Positions 1 through 9,075 of a DNA stretch of 64,000 nt are shown here, one piece after another. Every line of letters starts with the position of its first letter. Within the stretch, counting starts at the first letter, position 1. A program made the position numbers and the translations under genes. The notes under the pieces were generated by a model, which saw nothing but the letters and a program-made list of their open reading frames with translations, searched no databases and was not told the origin of the DNA. The stretch lies in assembly GCF_040720935.1 (NCBI RefSeq), contig NZ_JBFDAE010000007.1:62001-126000 (forward strand). The letters are read 5' to 3'. This DNA comes from Jejuia sp040720935. Lineage in GTDB: Bacteria; Bacteroidota; Bacteroidia; Flavobacteriales; Flavobacteriaceae.

Positions 1-3000
1 TTGACGCGCAATTAAATGCAACGCCTCCAGCAATTGGAATCGGAGAATGGACCTTTGAAAACCCAGGGGATGATCCATCAGGAGGTTTAATTGTTATAGA
101 TAGCCCAAATTCTCCAACAAGTACATTGTCAAACATTCCGGATAATATAAATACACCATATACATTAACATGGACAGTTTCAAATGGGGGACCTTTCCCA
201 TTAAGCCCGGGTTCACTTTGTGATCCTAAAGTTGATACTATGGAAATTACATTTCCAGATGCAAGACCTTCTCCTGCAGTTGCAGGATTTGATCAGGATA
301 TTTGTGCTAATAAAACAACAATGAATGCTTCGCCATTAACAGAAGGAACAGGAGCGTGGAGTCAAGTTTCAGGACCTAGTGCAGCAACTATATTATCACC
401 TAATTTCGAAAATACTACCATAACAAATCTAGTTATGGGGGCTTATATATTCGAATGGTCGGTTACAAATGGAGGTTGTACATTAACAGATGCAGTTCGA
501 GTTGTAGTAAATGAACAATTAACTGCAGTTGATGCAGGACCAGATCAGCAAGTAGCTATTTCTAGTCCAGTAAGTTTAAACGCAGTTCCAGCTGGTTCTG
601 GAATTACAGGAACGTGGAGCCAAGTTTCAGGGCCTAGTACAACTAATTTTGTAGACGAAAACTCTGCGACATCTCAAGTAACAGGTTTAGTGCTTGGAAC
701 TTACGAGTTTGAATGGACACTTTCTAATGGTGTATGTTCAGATATTGCTGATTCCATGATTCTAGAAATTGTAGGTATATCAGATTTAGAATTGACAAAA
801 ACAGTAACACCAGCATCAGTAAATGTTGGAGATACTGTAACCTTTCAAATAGATATCCTTAACAATGATGCAGATGCATTGAATATGGATGCTACAGGGG
901 TTTCAATGGAAGATGTTTTACCATTAGGCTATAGTCTTGTTCCTGGTACGGTTTCTAATTCAGGAAGTTTTGATGCAGGAACACAAACTATTTCATGGAC
1001 TAATTTAGATATCGCAAATGGAGATACTTTAAGTTTGACTTTTGATGCTATTGTAAATGCTTCAGGTTCTTATATAAATTCATCACAAATTACAACTGGT
1101 GATAATATAGACCCAGATAGTGACCCAGCAACTGACGACACGATAGATGAAGATAATGCTGACGGAGATAATGATCCAACTACAGGAGGCGATGACGATG
1201 ATGAAGATACTGCAACGATAACCATACAATCATCAGATTTATCAATTCAAAAAACAGTTTTGCCTACCAATGTAAGTATTGGAGATACTGTTGTATTCAC
1301 AATAACAGTATCAAATGCAGGAGCAGATACAGCTACAAATGTTGAGGTTCTAGATCAATTACCTAGCGGCTATGCATACCAAAGTGATGATGCTGCTGGG
1401 AATTATAATCCAGCGACAGGAGTTTGGACTACAGGTACAGTAACCACAGCTTTAAATCAAGTTTTAAATATTACAGCTATAGTGAATGCACCAACAGAAG
1501 CAACTAATGAATATTTAAATACAGCAGAAGTAACAACTAGCGATCAAGCAGATCCAAATAGTACACCTAATAATGATGATGGCGACCAAAGTGAAGATGA
1601 TGAAGATAATGCATCAATTACTTTAGAACTTGCTGATTTACAAATAACAAAAACAGTTTTACCAGTTTCAGGTTCAGTTGGTGATACTGTTGCGTTCTCA
1701 ATCCTTTTAGAAAATTTTGGGCCAGGGGATGCAACAGGTGTAGATATAGAAGATTTATTACCTTCAGGATTCGATTTAGTGGCAGGATCTATTAGTAATT
1801 CGGGTAATTTTATAGTTGGAAACAAATCCATTGTTTGGACTGATTTAGCCTTAGGAAATGGTTTGTCAAGAACATTGACTTATGATGCTATTGTAAATGA
1901 TACTGGGAATTATACAAATAGTGTTCAAATCACAGCTAGTGATTTAGATGATCCAGATAGTGATCCAACAACAGATGATACAATAGATGAAAATAATGCT
2001 GATGGCGATAACGATCCAAATACTGGAGGCGATGATGATGATGAGGATACAGTAACTTTCATAATAGAAGAAGCTGATTTGAGTTTGGTAAAAACTTTAA
2101 CACCTTCTAGCGCAACCGTTGGAGACACGGTAACCTTTACAATAACTGTTGATAATGATGGTGGGAATGCTGCAACCAATGTTGAAGTTGTAGATCAATT
2201 ACCAATCGGTTTTGCTTATGTCAGTGATAATGCTTCAGGTAATTATGACAATGGTACAGGAATATGGAATATTGCTACTATTGCAAATGGTGGTGCAGCA
2301 ACATTAAACATAACTGCAACGGTAAATGCACCAACAGGAGAAGCAGGCGAGTATAACAATGTAGCTGAAGTTACAGCTAGTGATCAGTCTGATCCTGATA
2401 GTAATCCAAATAATGACGATGGTGATCAGAGTGAAGATGATGAGGATAATGTAATACTAACACTCGATACATCAGACCTAAGCATTGCCAAGGCAGTAAG
2501 TAACGCGACACCAAATGTAGGCGATGTAGTTACGTTTACTATTACGTTAAGTAACGCAGGCACAGTAGCCGCCACAGGCGTATCGGTACAGGATATCGTA
2601 CCAGCAGGCTACAGTAATATATCAGCGATCAGTGGTACAGGCACAGAAACGGCAACAAACCAAGTAGATTGGGCGGGACTGACCGTACCGGTAGGCACAG
2701 ATACGGTAACCTTGACCTTTGAAGCCACGGTAGATGCCCCGACAGGCGCAGCCAATGAGTATATCAACGGCGTAGAGATCACGGCATCAGACCAGTTCGA
2801 TCCCGATAGTGATCCAACAAGTGGTGCCGATACAGACGATAACGGCGATGGTATTGATGATGACGATGAAGCGACAGTGGGCGTAGTCATCCAACAAGCC
2901 GATTTAAGCATCGCCAAGGCGATCAGTAATACCAGTCCAAACGTAGGCGATACGGTAACGTTCACATTAACGCTGACCAATGCAGGCCCAGATGTAGCGA

Positions 3001-6000
3001 CAGGTGTAGCGATAGAAGATATCCTACCAAGCGGTTACACATTGGGCACGGTAAACAACGGCGGAGTTGCAACAGGCAACACGGCAACGTGGACAGGCTT
3101 AACAGTGGCTTCAAACAACGGAACTACTATAGTTACTTATGAAGCTACGGTAAACGCACCGGGCACAGGTATCAGTTATACCAACAGTGCACAGATCACG
3201 GCCAGCGACCAGTACGACCCGGACAGTGATCCAACAACAGGCAACACGGTAGATGAAGACGGCGATGGCAACGGCGATGATGATGACGAGGATGAACTGA
3301 CCATAGCCCCAGCCCAGGCAGATTTAAGTATCGCCAAAGGCTTAGCCTCAGGAAGCGCCACACCAAACGTAGGCGATACATTGGTGTTCGAATTGGTAAT
3401 AACTAACGACGGACCAGATGCGGCCACTGGCGTATCGGTAGAAGATGTACTTCCAATCGGTTACACTTTGGGAACAGTAAACAATGCAGGTACGGGAGCG
3501 GGCAACACCGCAACATGGACAGGATTGAGCGTGCCGTCAAGCGGAAGCATAACGGTCACTTATGAAGCGACAGTCAATGCCCCAACAGGAGCGGCGGACG
3601 AGTACCTGAACGTGACCCAGATCACGGCATCAGATCAATTCGACCCAGACAGTGACCCGACCACGGACAATGCGGTAGATGAGGACAATGCCGATGGCGA
3701 TAACGACCCAACCACAGGTGGCGATGACGATGATGAGGACACCTTCAACATTGTCCCACAGACCGCAGACTTATCGATAGACAAAACGGTAGTGGACGAC
3801 AATGGAGCACCAGTAAATGTAAATGACGTGTTAACGTTCAGTATTGCAATAAGCAATGCGGGCACAACAGCGGCAACGGGAGTAAGTATCGATGATATCT
3901 TACCGATCGGTTACAGTCTTGTAGCGGGCAGTATAGATAATGGCGGTGTGTTCAACGCAGGCAATACCACCATCACATGGGATGGCCTAAACGTACCATT
4001 GACAGGTACCACGGTAAGCTACCAAGTAACGGTAAATGCCCCAACGGGCACAACTGATGAATATAAGAACGTCGCAGAGGTCACTGCGAGCGACCAGTTC
4101 GATCCAAACAGTGAGCCGGACAATGATGATGGCGACCAAAGTGAGGATGATGAAGATGCCGAAGTTGTAGTACCGGCACAAGCCGACTTAATCTTGGCAA
4201 AAGGGATCAGCGCCACAAGCAGCGCCACACCAAACGTAGGCGACACTGTTACTTTTGAAGTAACGATTACCAACAACGGCCCGGACACGGCGACCAATGT
4301 AAGCGCGAGTGATTTAGTGCCCTCAGGTTACAGTAATATCACAAACATCGACAACGGCGGGGTAGCAACGGGCAACCAGATCGATTGGACAACAGCAAGC
4401 ATCGCACCGGGCGCAGCCAATGCGGTAACATTAAGTTACGATGTCACGGTCAATGCCCCAACTGGCGCAGTTGGCGAGTACAGCAACGTAGCAGAGATAA
4501 CTGGGAGCGACCAATTCGATCCAACGAGTACACCGGACAATGACGATGGCGACCAGAGTGAGGATGATGAGGATAACTTCACGATCACACCACAAACGGC
4601 TGATTTAAGTATCGCCAAAGCAGTAAGCAACCCAACACCAAACGTGGGCGATGTTGTAACCTTCACGATCACGTTAAGTAACGCAGGCACAGTAGATGCC
4701 ACAGGCGTATCGGTACAGGATATCGTACCGGTAGGTTACAGCAATGTAGCGGCGATAAGTGGCACGGGAACAGAAACGGCAACGAACCAAGTAGATTGGG
4801 CGGGACTGACCGTACCGGTAGGCACAGATACGGTAACCTTGACCTTTGAAGCCACGGTAGATGCCCCGACAGGCGCAGCCAATGAGTATATCAACGGCGT
4901 AGAGATCACGGCATCAGACCAGTTCGATCCCGATAGTGATCCAACAAGTGGTGCCGATACAGACGATAACGGCGATGGCATAGATGATGACGATGAAGCG
5001 ACAGTGGGCGTAGTCATCCAACAAGCCGATTTAAGCATCGCCAAGGCGATCAGTAATACCAGTCCAAACGTAGGCGATACGGTAACGTTCACATTAACGC
5101 TGACCAATGCAGGCCCAGATGTAGCGACAGGTGTAGCGATAGAAGATATCCTACCAAGCGGTTACACATTGGGCACGGTAAACAACGGCGGAGTTGCAAC
5201 AGGCAACACGGCAACGTGGACAGGCTTAACAGTGGCTTCAAACAACGGAACTACTATAGTTACTTATGAAGCTACGGTAAACGCACCGGGCACAGGTATC
5301 AGTTATACCAACAGTGCACAGATCACGGCCAGCGACCAGTACGACCCGGACAGTGATCCAACAACAGATGCAACTGTAGATGAAGACGGCGATGGCAACG
5401 GCGATGATGATGATGAGGATGAGTTGACAATTGCGCCAGCGCAAGCTGATTTATCATTAACTAAGATAGTTGTTGATGGAGATTTAACACCATTGGTAGG
5501 TTCAGAAATCACTTTTGAAATTAGAGTGTTTAATGATGGCCCTCAAAATGCAACAGGTGTTGAAGTGATGGATTTATTACCATCAGGATATGACTTCGTA
5601 TTGTATAGTTCAACATCAGGAGTTTATGATGAAACTACTGGATTGTGGACGTTAGGAACAGTGCTTTCAGGAGAGTCAGAAACCTTGTTAATTGATGTTC
5701 TTGTGAATGCAACGGGAGATTATTTAAATATTGCAGAAGTAATTACTTCAGATGTATTTGATGCGGATTCAGTTCCAAATAATGATGACGGCGATCAAAG
5801 TGAAGATGATGAGGATAGCGCAATAGTAACACCAGTAGTATCTGTTTCAGATCTTTCATTAGTAAAAAGTGTTGTAGATAATGATGTTACACCATTGGTA
5901 GGTTCAGAAATTACTTTCCAAATTACAGTAACAAATGATGGCCCTGAAAACGCAACAGGTGTTACAGTTACCGATTTATTACCATCAGGATATGATTTTG

Positions 6001-8099
6001 TATTGTTCAGTTCAACATCTGGAGTATATGATGAGGCCACGGGAATATGGAACATTGGAGGTATTGCAAATGGAGAATCAGAAACTCTACTAATCGATGT
6101 ATTGGTTAATACTTCAGGCGATTATCTAAATATTGCAGAGGTGACTTCATCTGATACAACAGATTCAGATTCAACACCAAATAATGATGATGGCGATCAA
6201 AGTGAAGATGATGAAGATAATGCAATTGTAACTCCGTTTATCTCAGTAGCTGATTTATCATTAACAAAAGGAGTTGTAGATGGAGATACGTCGCCATTAG
6301 TTGGTTCAGAAATCACATTTATAATAACTGTAACTAATGATGGGCCTCAAAATGCAACTGGCGTAGTGGTTACCGATATATTACCATCAGGTTTCGACTT
6401 TGTATTATTCAGTTCTACATCTGGAACTTATGATGAAGCAACAGGAATTTGGAACGTTGGCAATATTGACAACGGCGTAACGGAAACCTTATTGATTGAT
6501 GTTCTTGTTAATGGTTCAGGAGATTATTTAAACATTGCCGAAATATCAGCATCTGATGTTGTAGATAATGATTCTGCACCAAATAATGATGATGGCGACC
6601 AAAGTGAGGATGACGAAGACAATGTGCAAATTACACCAGTAGATGCCATGGCAGATTTATCTTTAGCTAAAACGGTTGTAGATAATGAGATCATGCCAAA
6701 TGTTGGAGATGAAATCACATTCCAAATCACAGTTAATAATATTGGTCCAGATGCTGCCACAGGTGTAGAAGTTATCGACTTGTTACCTCAAGGTTTTGAT
6801 TTTGTACGTTTTAGTGCAACATCAGGAATATATAATGAAGTAACAGGTTTATGGACGGTTGGAACTGTTCCAAATGCAAGTTCTCAAAGCTTATTTATTG
6901 ATGTAATAATCAACGAGCCAACTGGAGCAGCAGGAGAATACTTCAATATTTCTGAGATTACGGCAAGTGATGTTATGGATCCTAACAGTATGCCAAATAA
7001 CGATGATGGCGACCAAAGTGAGGATGATGAAGATAGTATTTTAGTTATGACAGAAACTGCAGATTTAAGTTTAACAAAATCTGTAAGTAACATAGATGCC
7101 AATGTAGGCGATGTGGTAACATTTACACTTCAAATAGACAATGCTGGAGTAGATGCTGCAACAGGTGTTGCTTTAGAAGATATCTTACCAATTGGTTACA
7201 GTAACATTACTAACATCAGTAACGGAGGGGAACTAATAGGTAACATCATTACTTGGGCAGGTTTAAATGTGCCTTTATCAGGATTGACAATCACTTACGA
7301 AGCTACGGTTAATATGCCAACACTTCAAGCTGGCGAGTATTTAAATATTGCTCAGATTACTGGAACCGACCAATTTGATCCAAACAGTGAGCCAGATAAT
7401 GACGATGGCGATCAAAGTGAAGACGATGAGGATTCAGCTTTTATAAACACACCAATAGCTGATATTGCAGTAACTAAAACAGTTGATAACGCAACTCCTT
7501 CAATAGCAGATGGAATTGTATTTACAATTGGTGCAAATAACTTGGGCGGTATTGATGCTACATCTGTAGAGATTGTTGATGTATTGCCAAGCGGTTATGC
7601 GTTTATATCTTATGTAGCCTCATCTGGAATTTATGATGAAGCATCTGGATTATGGACTATCCCAACAGTTTTAGCAGGAGTAACCGAAACGTTAACAATC
7701 ACAGTTAAAGTATTGGATATTAATGATTATGTAAACACAGCATCACTTGAGTTCTTAGATCAAATAGATACAAATGAAAACAATGATACGGATAATGCAA
7801 CCATTGAACCACAATGTTTAACAATTTATAACGAATTCTCTCCTAACGGAAATGGTAAAAACGAATTCTTTTACATCGATTGTATAAATAATTACCCTAA
7901 CAATGAACTTCAAATATATAACAGATGGGGTAATGTGGTTTATATAAAAGAGGGTTATGACAATACGTTTAACGGCATATCTAACGGAAGAGCAGTTGTA
8001 AACAAAAACGAAAAATTACCAGTAGGCACCTACTACTATATATTAGACCTAGGTGATGGATCAGAGCCGAAATCTGGTTGGTTATATATAGTGAGATAA
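1..8099 (+). CDS. Giant DUF11-repeat surface adhesin with type B T9SS sorting domain (5' partial)
   Basis: The reading frame is open from the first bases of the window, so the TTG near 126 is internal and the N terminus is missing. The visible part begins with two or three PKD/Ig-like domains (AGPDQ and WSQVSGPS signatures). Seventeen DUF11-type repeats of about 110-150 residues follow, each opening with a motif like ADLSIAKAVSN..PNVGDTVTF and closing with an Asp-rich linker such as DDGDQSEDDED that could bind calcium. The last ~90 residues (FSPNGNGKNEFF, IYNRWGNVVY, PVGTYYYIL, GWLYIVR) are a gliding-motility-type C-terminal domain, the type B sorting signal of the type IX secretion system. 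A PorP/SprF gene starts immediately downstream, as is usual for such cargo. The likely role is a cell-surface adhesin. Repeats 5-11 are richer in GC than the others and contain a near-identical internal duplication. The family call is firm; the ligand is unknown. Confidence 0.93.
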   Translation, partial: DAQLNATPPAIGIGEWTFENPGDDPSGGLIVIDSPNSPTSTLSNIPDNINTPYTLTWTVSNGGPFPLSPGSLCDPKVDTMEITFPDARPSPAVAGFDQDICANKTTMNASPLTEGTGAWSQVSGPSAATILSPNFENTTITNLVMGAYIFEWSVTNGGCTLTDAVRVVVNEQLTAVDAGPDQQVAISSPVSLNAVPAGSGITGTWSQVSGPSTTNFVDENSATSQVTGLVLGTYEFEWTLSNGVCSDIADSMILEIVGISDLELTKTVTPASVNVGDTVTFQIDILNNDADALNMDATGVSMEDVLPLGYSLVPGTVSNSGSFDAGTQTISWTNLDIANGDTLSLTFDAIVNASGSYINSSQITTGDNIDPDSDPATDDTIDEDNADGDNDPTTGGDDDDEDTATITIQSSDLSIQKTVLPTNVSIGDTVVFTITVSNAGADTATNVEVLDQLPSGYAYQSDDAAGNYNPATGVWTTGTVTTALNQVLNITAIVNAPTEATNEYLNTAEVTTSDQADPNSTPNNDDGDQSEDDEDNASITLELADLQITKTVLPVSGSVGDTVAFSILLENFGPGDATGVDIEDLLPSGFDLVAGSISNSGNFIVGNKSIVWTDLALGNGLSRTLTYDAIVNDTGNYTNSVQITASDLDDPDSDPTTDDTIDENNADGDNDPNTGGDDDDEDTVTFIIEEADLSLVKTLTPSSATVGDTVTFTITVDNDGGNAATNVEVVDQLPIGFAYVSDNASGNYDNGTGIWNIATIANGGAATLNITATVNAPTGEAGEYNNVAEVTASDQSDPDSNPNNDDGDQSEDDEDNVILTLDTSDLSIAKAVSNATPNVGDVVTFTITLSNAGTVAATGVSVQDIVPAGYSNISAISGTGTETATNQVDWAGLTVPVGTDTVTLTFEATVDAPTGAANEYINGVEITASDQFDPDSDPTSGADTDDNGDGIDDDDEATVGVVIQQADLSIAKAISNTSPNVGDTVTFTLTLTNAGPDVATGVAIEDILPSGYTLGTVNNGGVATGNTATWTGLTVASNNGTTIVTYEATVNAPGTGISYTNSAQITASDQYDPDSDPTTGNTVDEDGDGNGDDDDEDELTIAPAQADLSIAKGLASGSATPNVGDTLVFELVITNDGPDAATGVSVEDVLPIGYTLGTVNNAGTGAGNTATWTGLSVPSSGSITVTYEATVNAPTGAADEYLNVTQITASDQFDPDSDPTTDNAVDEDNADGDNDPTTGGDDDDEDTFNIVPQTADLSIDKTVVDDNGAPVNVNDVLTFSIAISNAGTTAATGVSIDDILPIGYSLVAGSIDNGGVFNAGNTTITWDGLNVPLTGTTVSYQVTVNAPTGTTDEYKNVAEVTASDQFDPNSEPDNDDGDQSEDDEDAEVVVPAQADLILAKGISATSSATPNVGDTVTFEVTITNNGPDTATNVSASDLVPSGYSNITNIDNGGVATGNQIDWTTASIAPGAANAVTLSYDVTVNAPTGAVGEYSNVAEITGSDQFDPTSTPDNDDGDQSEDDEDNFTITPQTADLSIAKAVSNPTPNVGDVVTFTITLSNAGTVDATGVSVQDIVPVGYSNVAAISGTGTETATNQVDWAGLTVPVGTDTVTLTFEATVDAPTGAANEYINGVEITASDQFDPDSDPTSGADTDDNGDGIDDDDEATVGVVIQQADLSIAKAISNTSPNVGDTVTFTLTLTNAGPDVATGVAIEDILPSGYTLGTVNNGGVATGNTATWTGLTVASNNGTTIVTYEATVNAPGTGISYTNSAQITASDQYDPDSDPTTDATVDEDGDGNGDDDDEDELTIAPAQADLSLTKIVVDGDLTPLVGSEITFEIRVFNDGPQNATGVEVMDLLPSGYDFVLYSSTSGVYDETTGLWTLGTVLSGESETLLIDVLVNATGDYLNIAEVITSDVFDADSVPNNDDGDQSEDDEDSAIVTPVVSVSDLSLVKSVVDNDVTPLVGSEITFQITVTNDGPENATGVTVTDLLPSGYDFVLFSSTSGVYDEATGIWNIGGIANGESETLLIDVLVNTSGDYLNIAEVTSSDTTDSDSTPNNDDGDQSEDDEDNAIVTPFISVADLSLTKGVVDGDTSPLVGSEITFIITVTNDGPQNATGVVVTDILPSGFDFVLFSSTSGTYDEATGIWNVGNIDNGVTETLLIDVLVNGSGDYLNIAEISASDVVDNDSAPNNDDGDQSEDDEDNVQITPVDAMADLSLAKTVVDNEIMPNVGDEITFQITVNNIGPDAATGVEVIDLLPQGFDFVRFSATSGIYNEVTGLWTVGTVPNASSQSLFIDVIINEPTGAAGEYFNISEITASDVMDPNSMPNNDDGDQSEDDEDSILVMTETADLSLTKSVSNIDANVGDVVTFTLQIDNAGVDAATGVALEDILPIGYSNITNISNGGELIGNIITWAGLNVPLSGLTITYEATVNMPTLQAGEYLNIAQITGTDQFDPNSEPDNDDGDQSEDDEDSAFINTPIADIAVTKTVDNATPSIADGIVFTIGANNLGGIDATSVEIVDVLPSGYAFISYVASSGIYDEASGLWTIPTVLAGVTETLTITVKVLDINDYVNTASLEFLDQIDTNENNDTDNATIEPQCLTIYNEFSPNGNGKNEFFYIDCINNYPNNELQIYNRWGNVVYIKEGYDNTFNGISNGRAVVNKNEKLPVGTYYYILDLGDGSEPKSGWLYIVR
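2658..3240 (+). repeat. Intragenic long repeat, copy 1
   Basis: These 583 bp recur at 4785-5367, offset by 2127 bp (709 codons, in frame). By direct reading the two copies differ at only two bases, both in the GGTATT versus GGCATA codons of the Asp-rich linker. The similarity continues upstream to about 2485 at a lower level and stops abruptly at 3240. This indicates recent duplication or gene conversion inside the adhesin gene. Confidence 0.95.
4785..5367 (+). repeat. Intragenic long repeat, copy 2
   Basis: Second copy of the 583-bp segment at 2658-3240, in the same orientation and the same reading frame. It covers the end of DUF11 unit 10 and nearly all of unit 11. After 5367 the sequence changes to the AT-rich codon style of the last repeats, so the copy boundary lies close to a compositional boundary. 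Confidence 0.95.
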
Positions 8100-8145
8100 A
8101 ATGGATTTGAAAAAAGGATTATACCCAAAACATAAAAATTTAGAG

Positions 8146-9063
8146 ATGAATTTAAAATTAAAAATAGTATTTGGTCTCGTATTGGTGCTTGCGTTACAAA
8201 ATGGCAACGCACAACAAGACCCACAGTACACAGACTATATGTTTAATACGCTTACTGTAAATTCTGCATATGCTGGCTCAAGAGGGCATTTAACGGTTAC
8301 AGGTTTGCATAGAACACAATGGGTAGGTTTAGATGGCGCGCCAGAAACCCAATCGTTTAGCGTAGAATCGCCAGTTGGTAAAAATGTAGGCCTAGGTGTT
8401 GTTTTGGTTAATGACAGATTAGGCCCCTCAGATGAGTTTTATCTCGATGCAAATTTTTCATATACCATAAATTTAAACTATGAGAGCAAGCTGTCTTTCG
8501 GAATAAAAGGTGGTGGAAGAATGTTAAATATTGATTGGACAAGAGGTACCTTTCAAGAACAGGAAAATGTATTTCAGCAAAACATCGAAAATAAGTTTTT
8601 GCCAACCATTGGCGCGGGTGTATATTGGCATAACGAGAATAGTTACATAGGTTTATCTGTTCCAAATTTTTTAACAAATGAGCATTATGATGGTGTTCAA
8701 AACGCCATTGCAGCAGAACGGTTACACTATTTTTTAATAGTAGGTAAGGTGTTTGATTTGAGTCCTAGAATTAAATTTAAACCCGCTTTTTTAGGAAAAT
8801 TTGTTGTAGGAGCGCCAATAATTGCTGATGTATCTGCAAACTTTATGTTTGATGAAACGCTAAGGTTAGGTCTCGCTTATCGCTGGGACGATTCCGTAAG
8901 TGGTTTAATTGGCCTGCAACTTGGGCCAAAATTGATGATAGGTTATGCTTATGATGCAACTACTACCAGATTACGAAATTTCAATTCTGGAACACATGAA
9001 ATTATGTTGCGTTTCGAATTAAGATCTAGGGAAAAACAATTAAAATCGCCACGTTTCTTTTAA
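8146..9063 (+). CDS. PorP/SprF family type IX secretion system membrane protein
   Basis: An outer-membrane protein of about 305 residues of the PorP/SprF family, which helps secrete or anchor type B T9SS cargo. The ATG at 8146 gives a clean signal peptide (MNLKLKIVFGLVLVLALQ, cleaved near NGNAQ). An upstream in-frame ATG at 8101 would add 15 charged residues, so I prefer 8146. The mature N terminus QQDPQYTDYMFNTLTVNSAYAG is typical of the family (shown here only to its diagnostic QDPQYTxYMFN core), followed by repeated beta-strand segments such as VGLGVVLVNDRLGP and a C-terminal strand. It follows the adhesin stop codon closely and is itself followed by the OmpA-family gene, so the three are probably cotranscribed and functionally coupled. 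I cannot say which numbered SprF/PorP paralog it is. Confidence 0.9.
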   Translation: MNLKLKIVFGLVLVLALQNGNAQQDPQYTDYMFNTLTVNSAYAGSRGHLTVTGLHRTQWVGLDGAPETQSFSVESPVGKNVGLGVVLVNDRLGPSDEFYLDANFSYTINLNYESKLSFGIKGGGRMLNIDWTRGTFQEQENVFQQNIENKFLPTIGAGVYWHNENSYIGLSVPNFLTNEHYDGVQNAIAAERLHYFLIVGKVFDLSPRIKFKPAFLGKFVVGAPIIADVSANFMFDETLRLGLAYRWDDSVSGLIGLQLGPKLMIGYAYDATTTRLRNFNSGTHEIMLRFELRSREKQLKSPRFF

Positions 9064-9075
9064 AAATTGAACTAC

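Noticed and set aside
1544..7102. Series of minus-strand ORFs opposite the adhesin gene
   Set aside because: They are Ser/Ala/Pro-rich shadows of the repeated Asp/Gly/Thr-rich coding sequence and recur with the repeat; no start sites or protein motifs.
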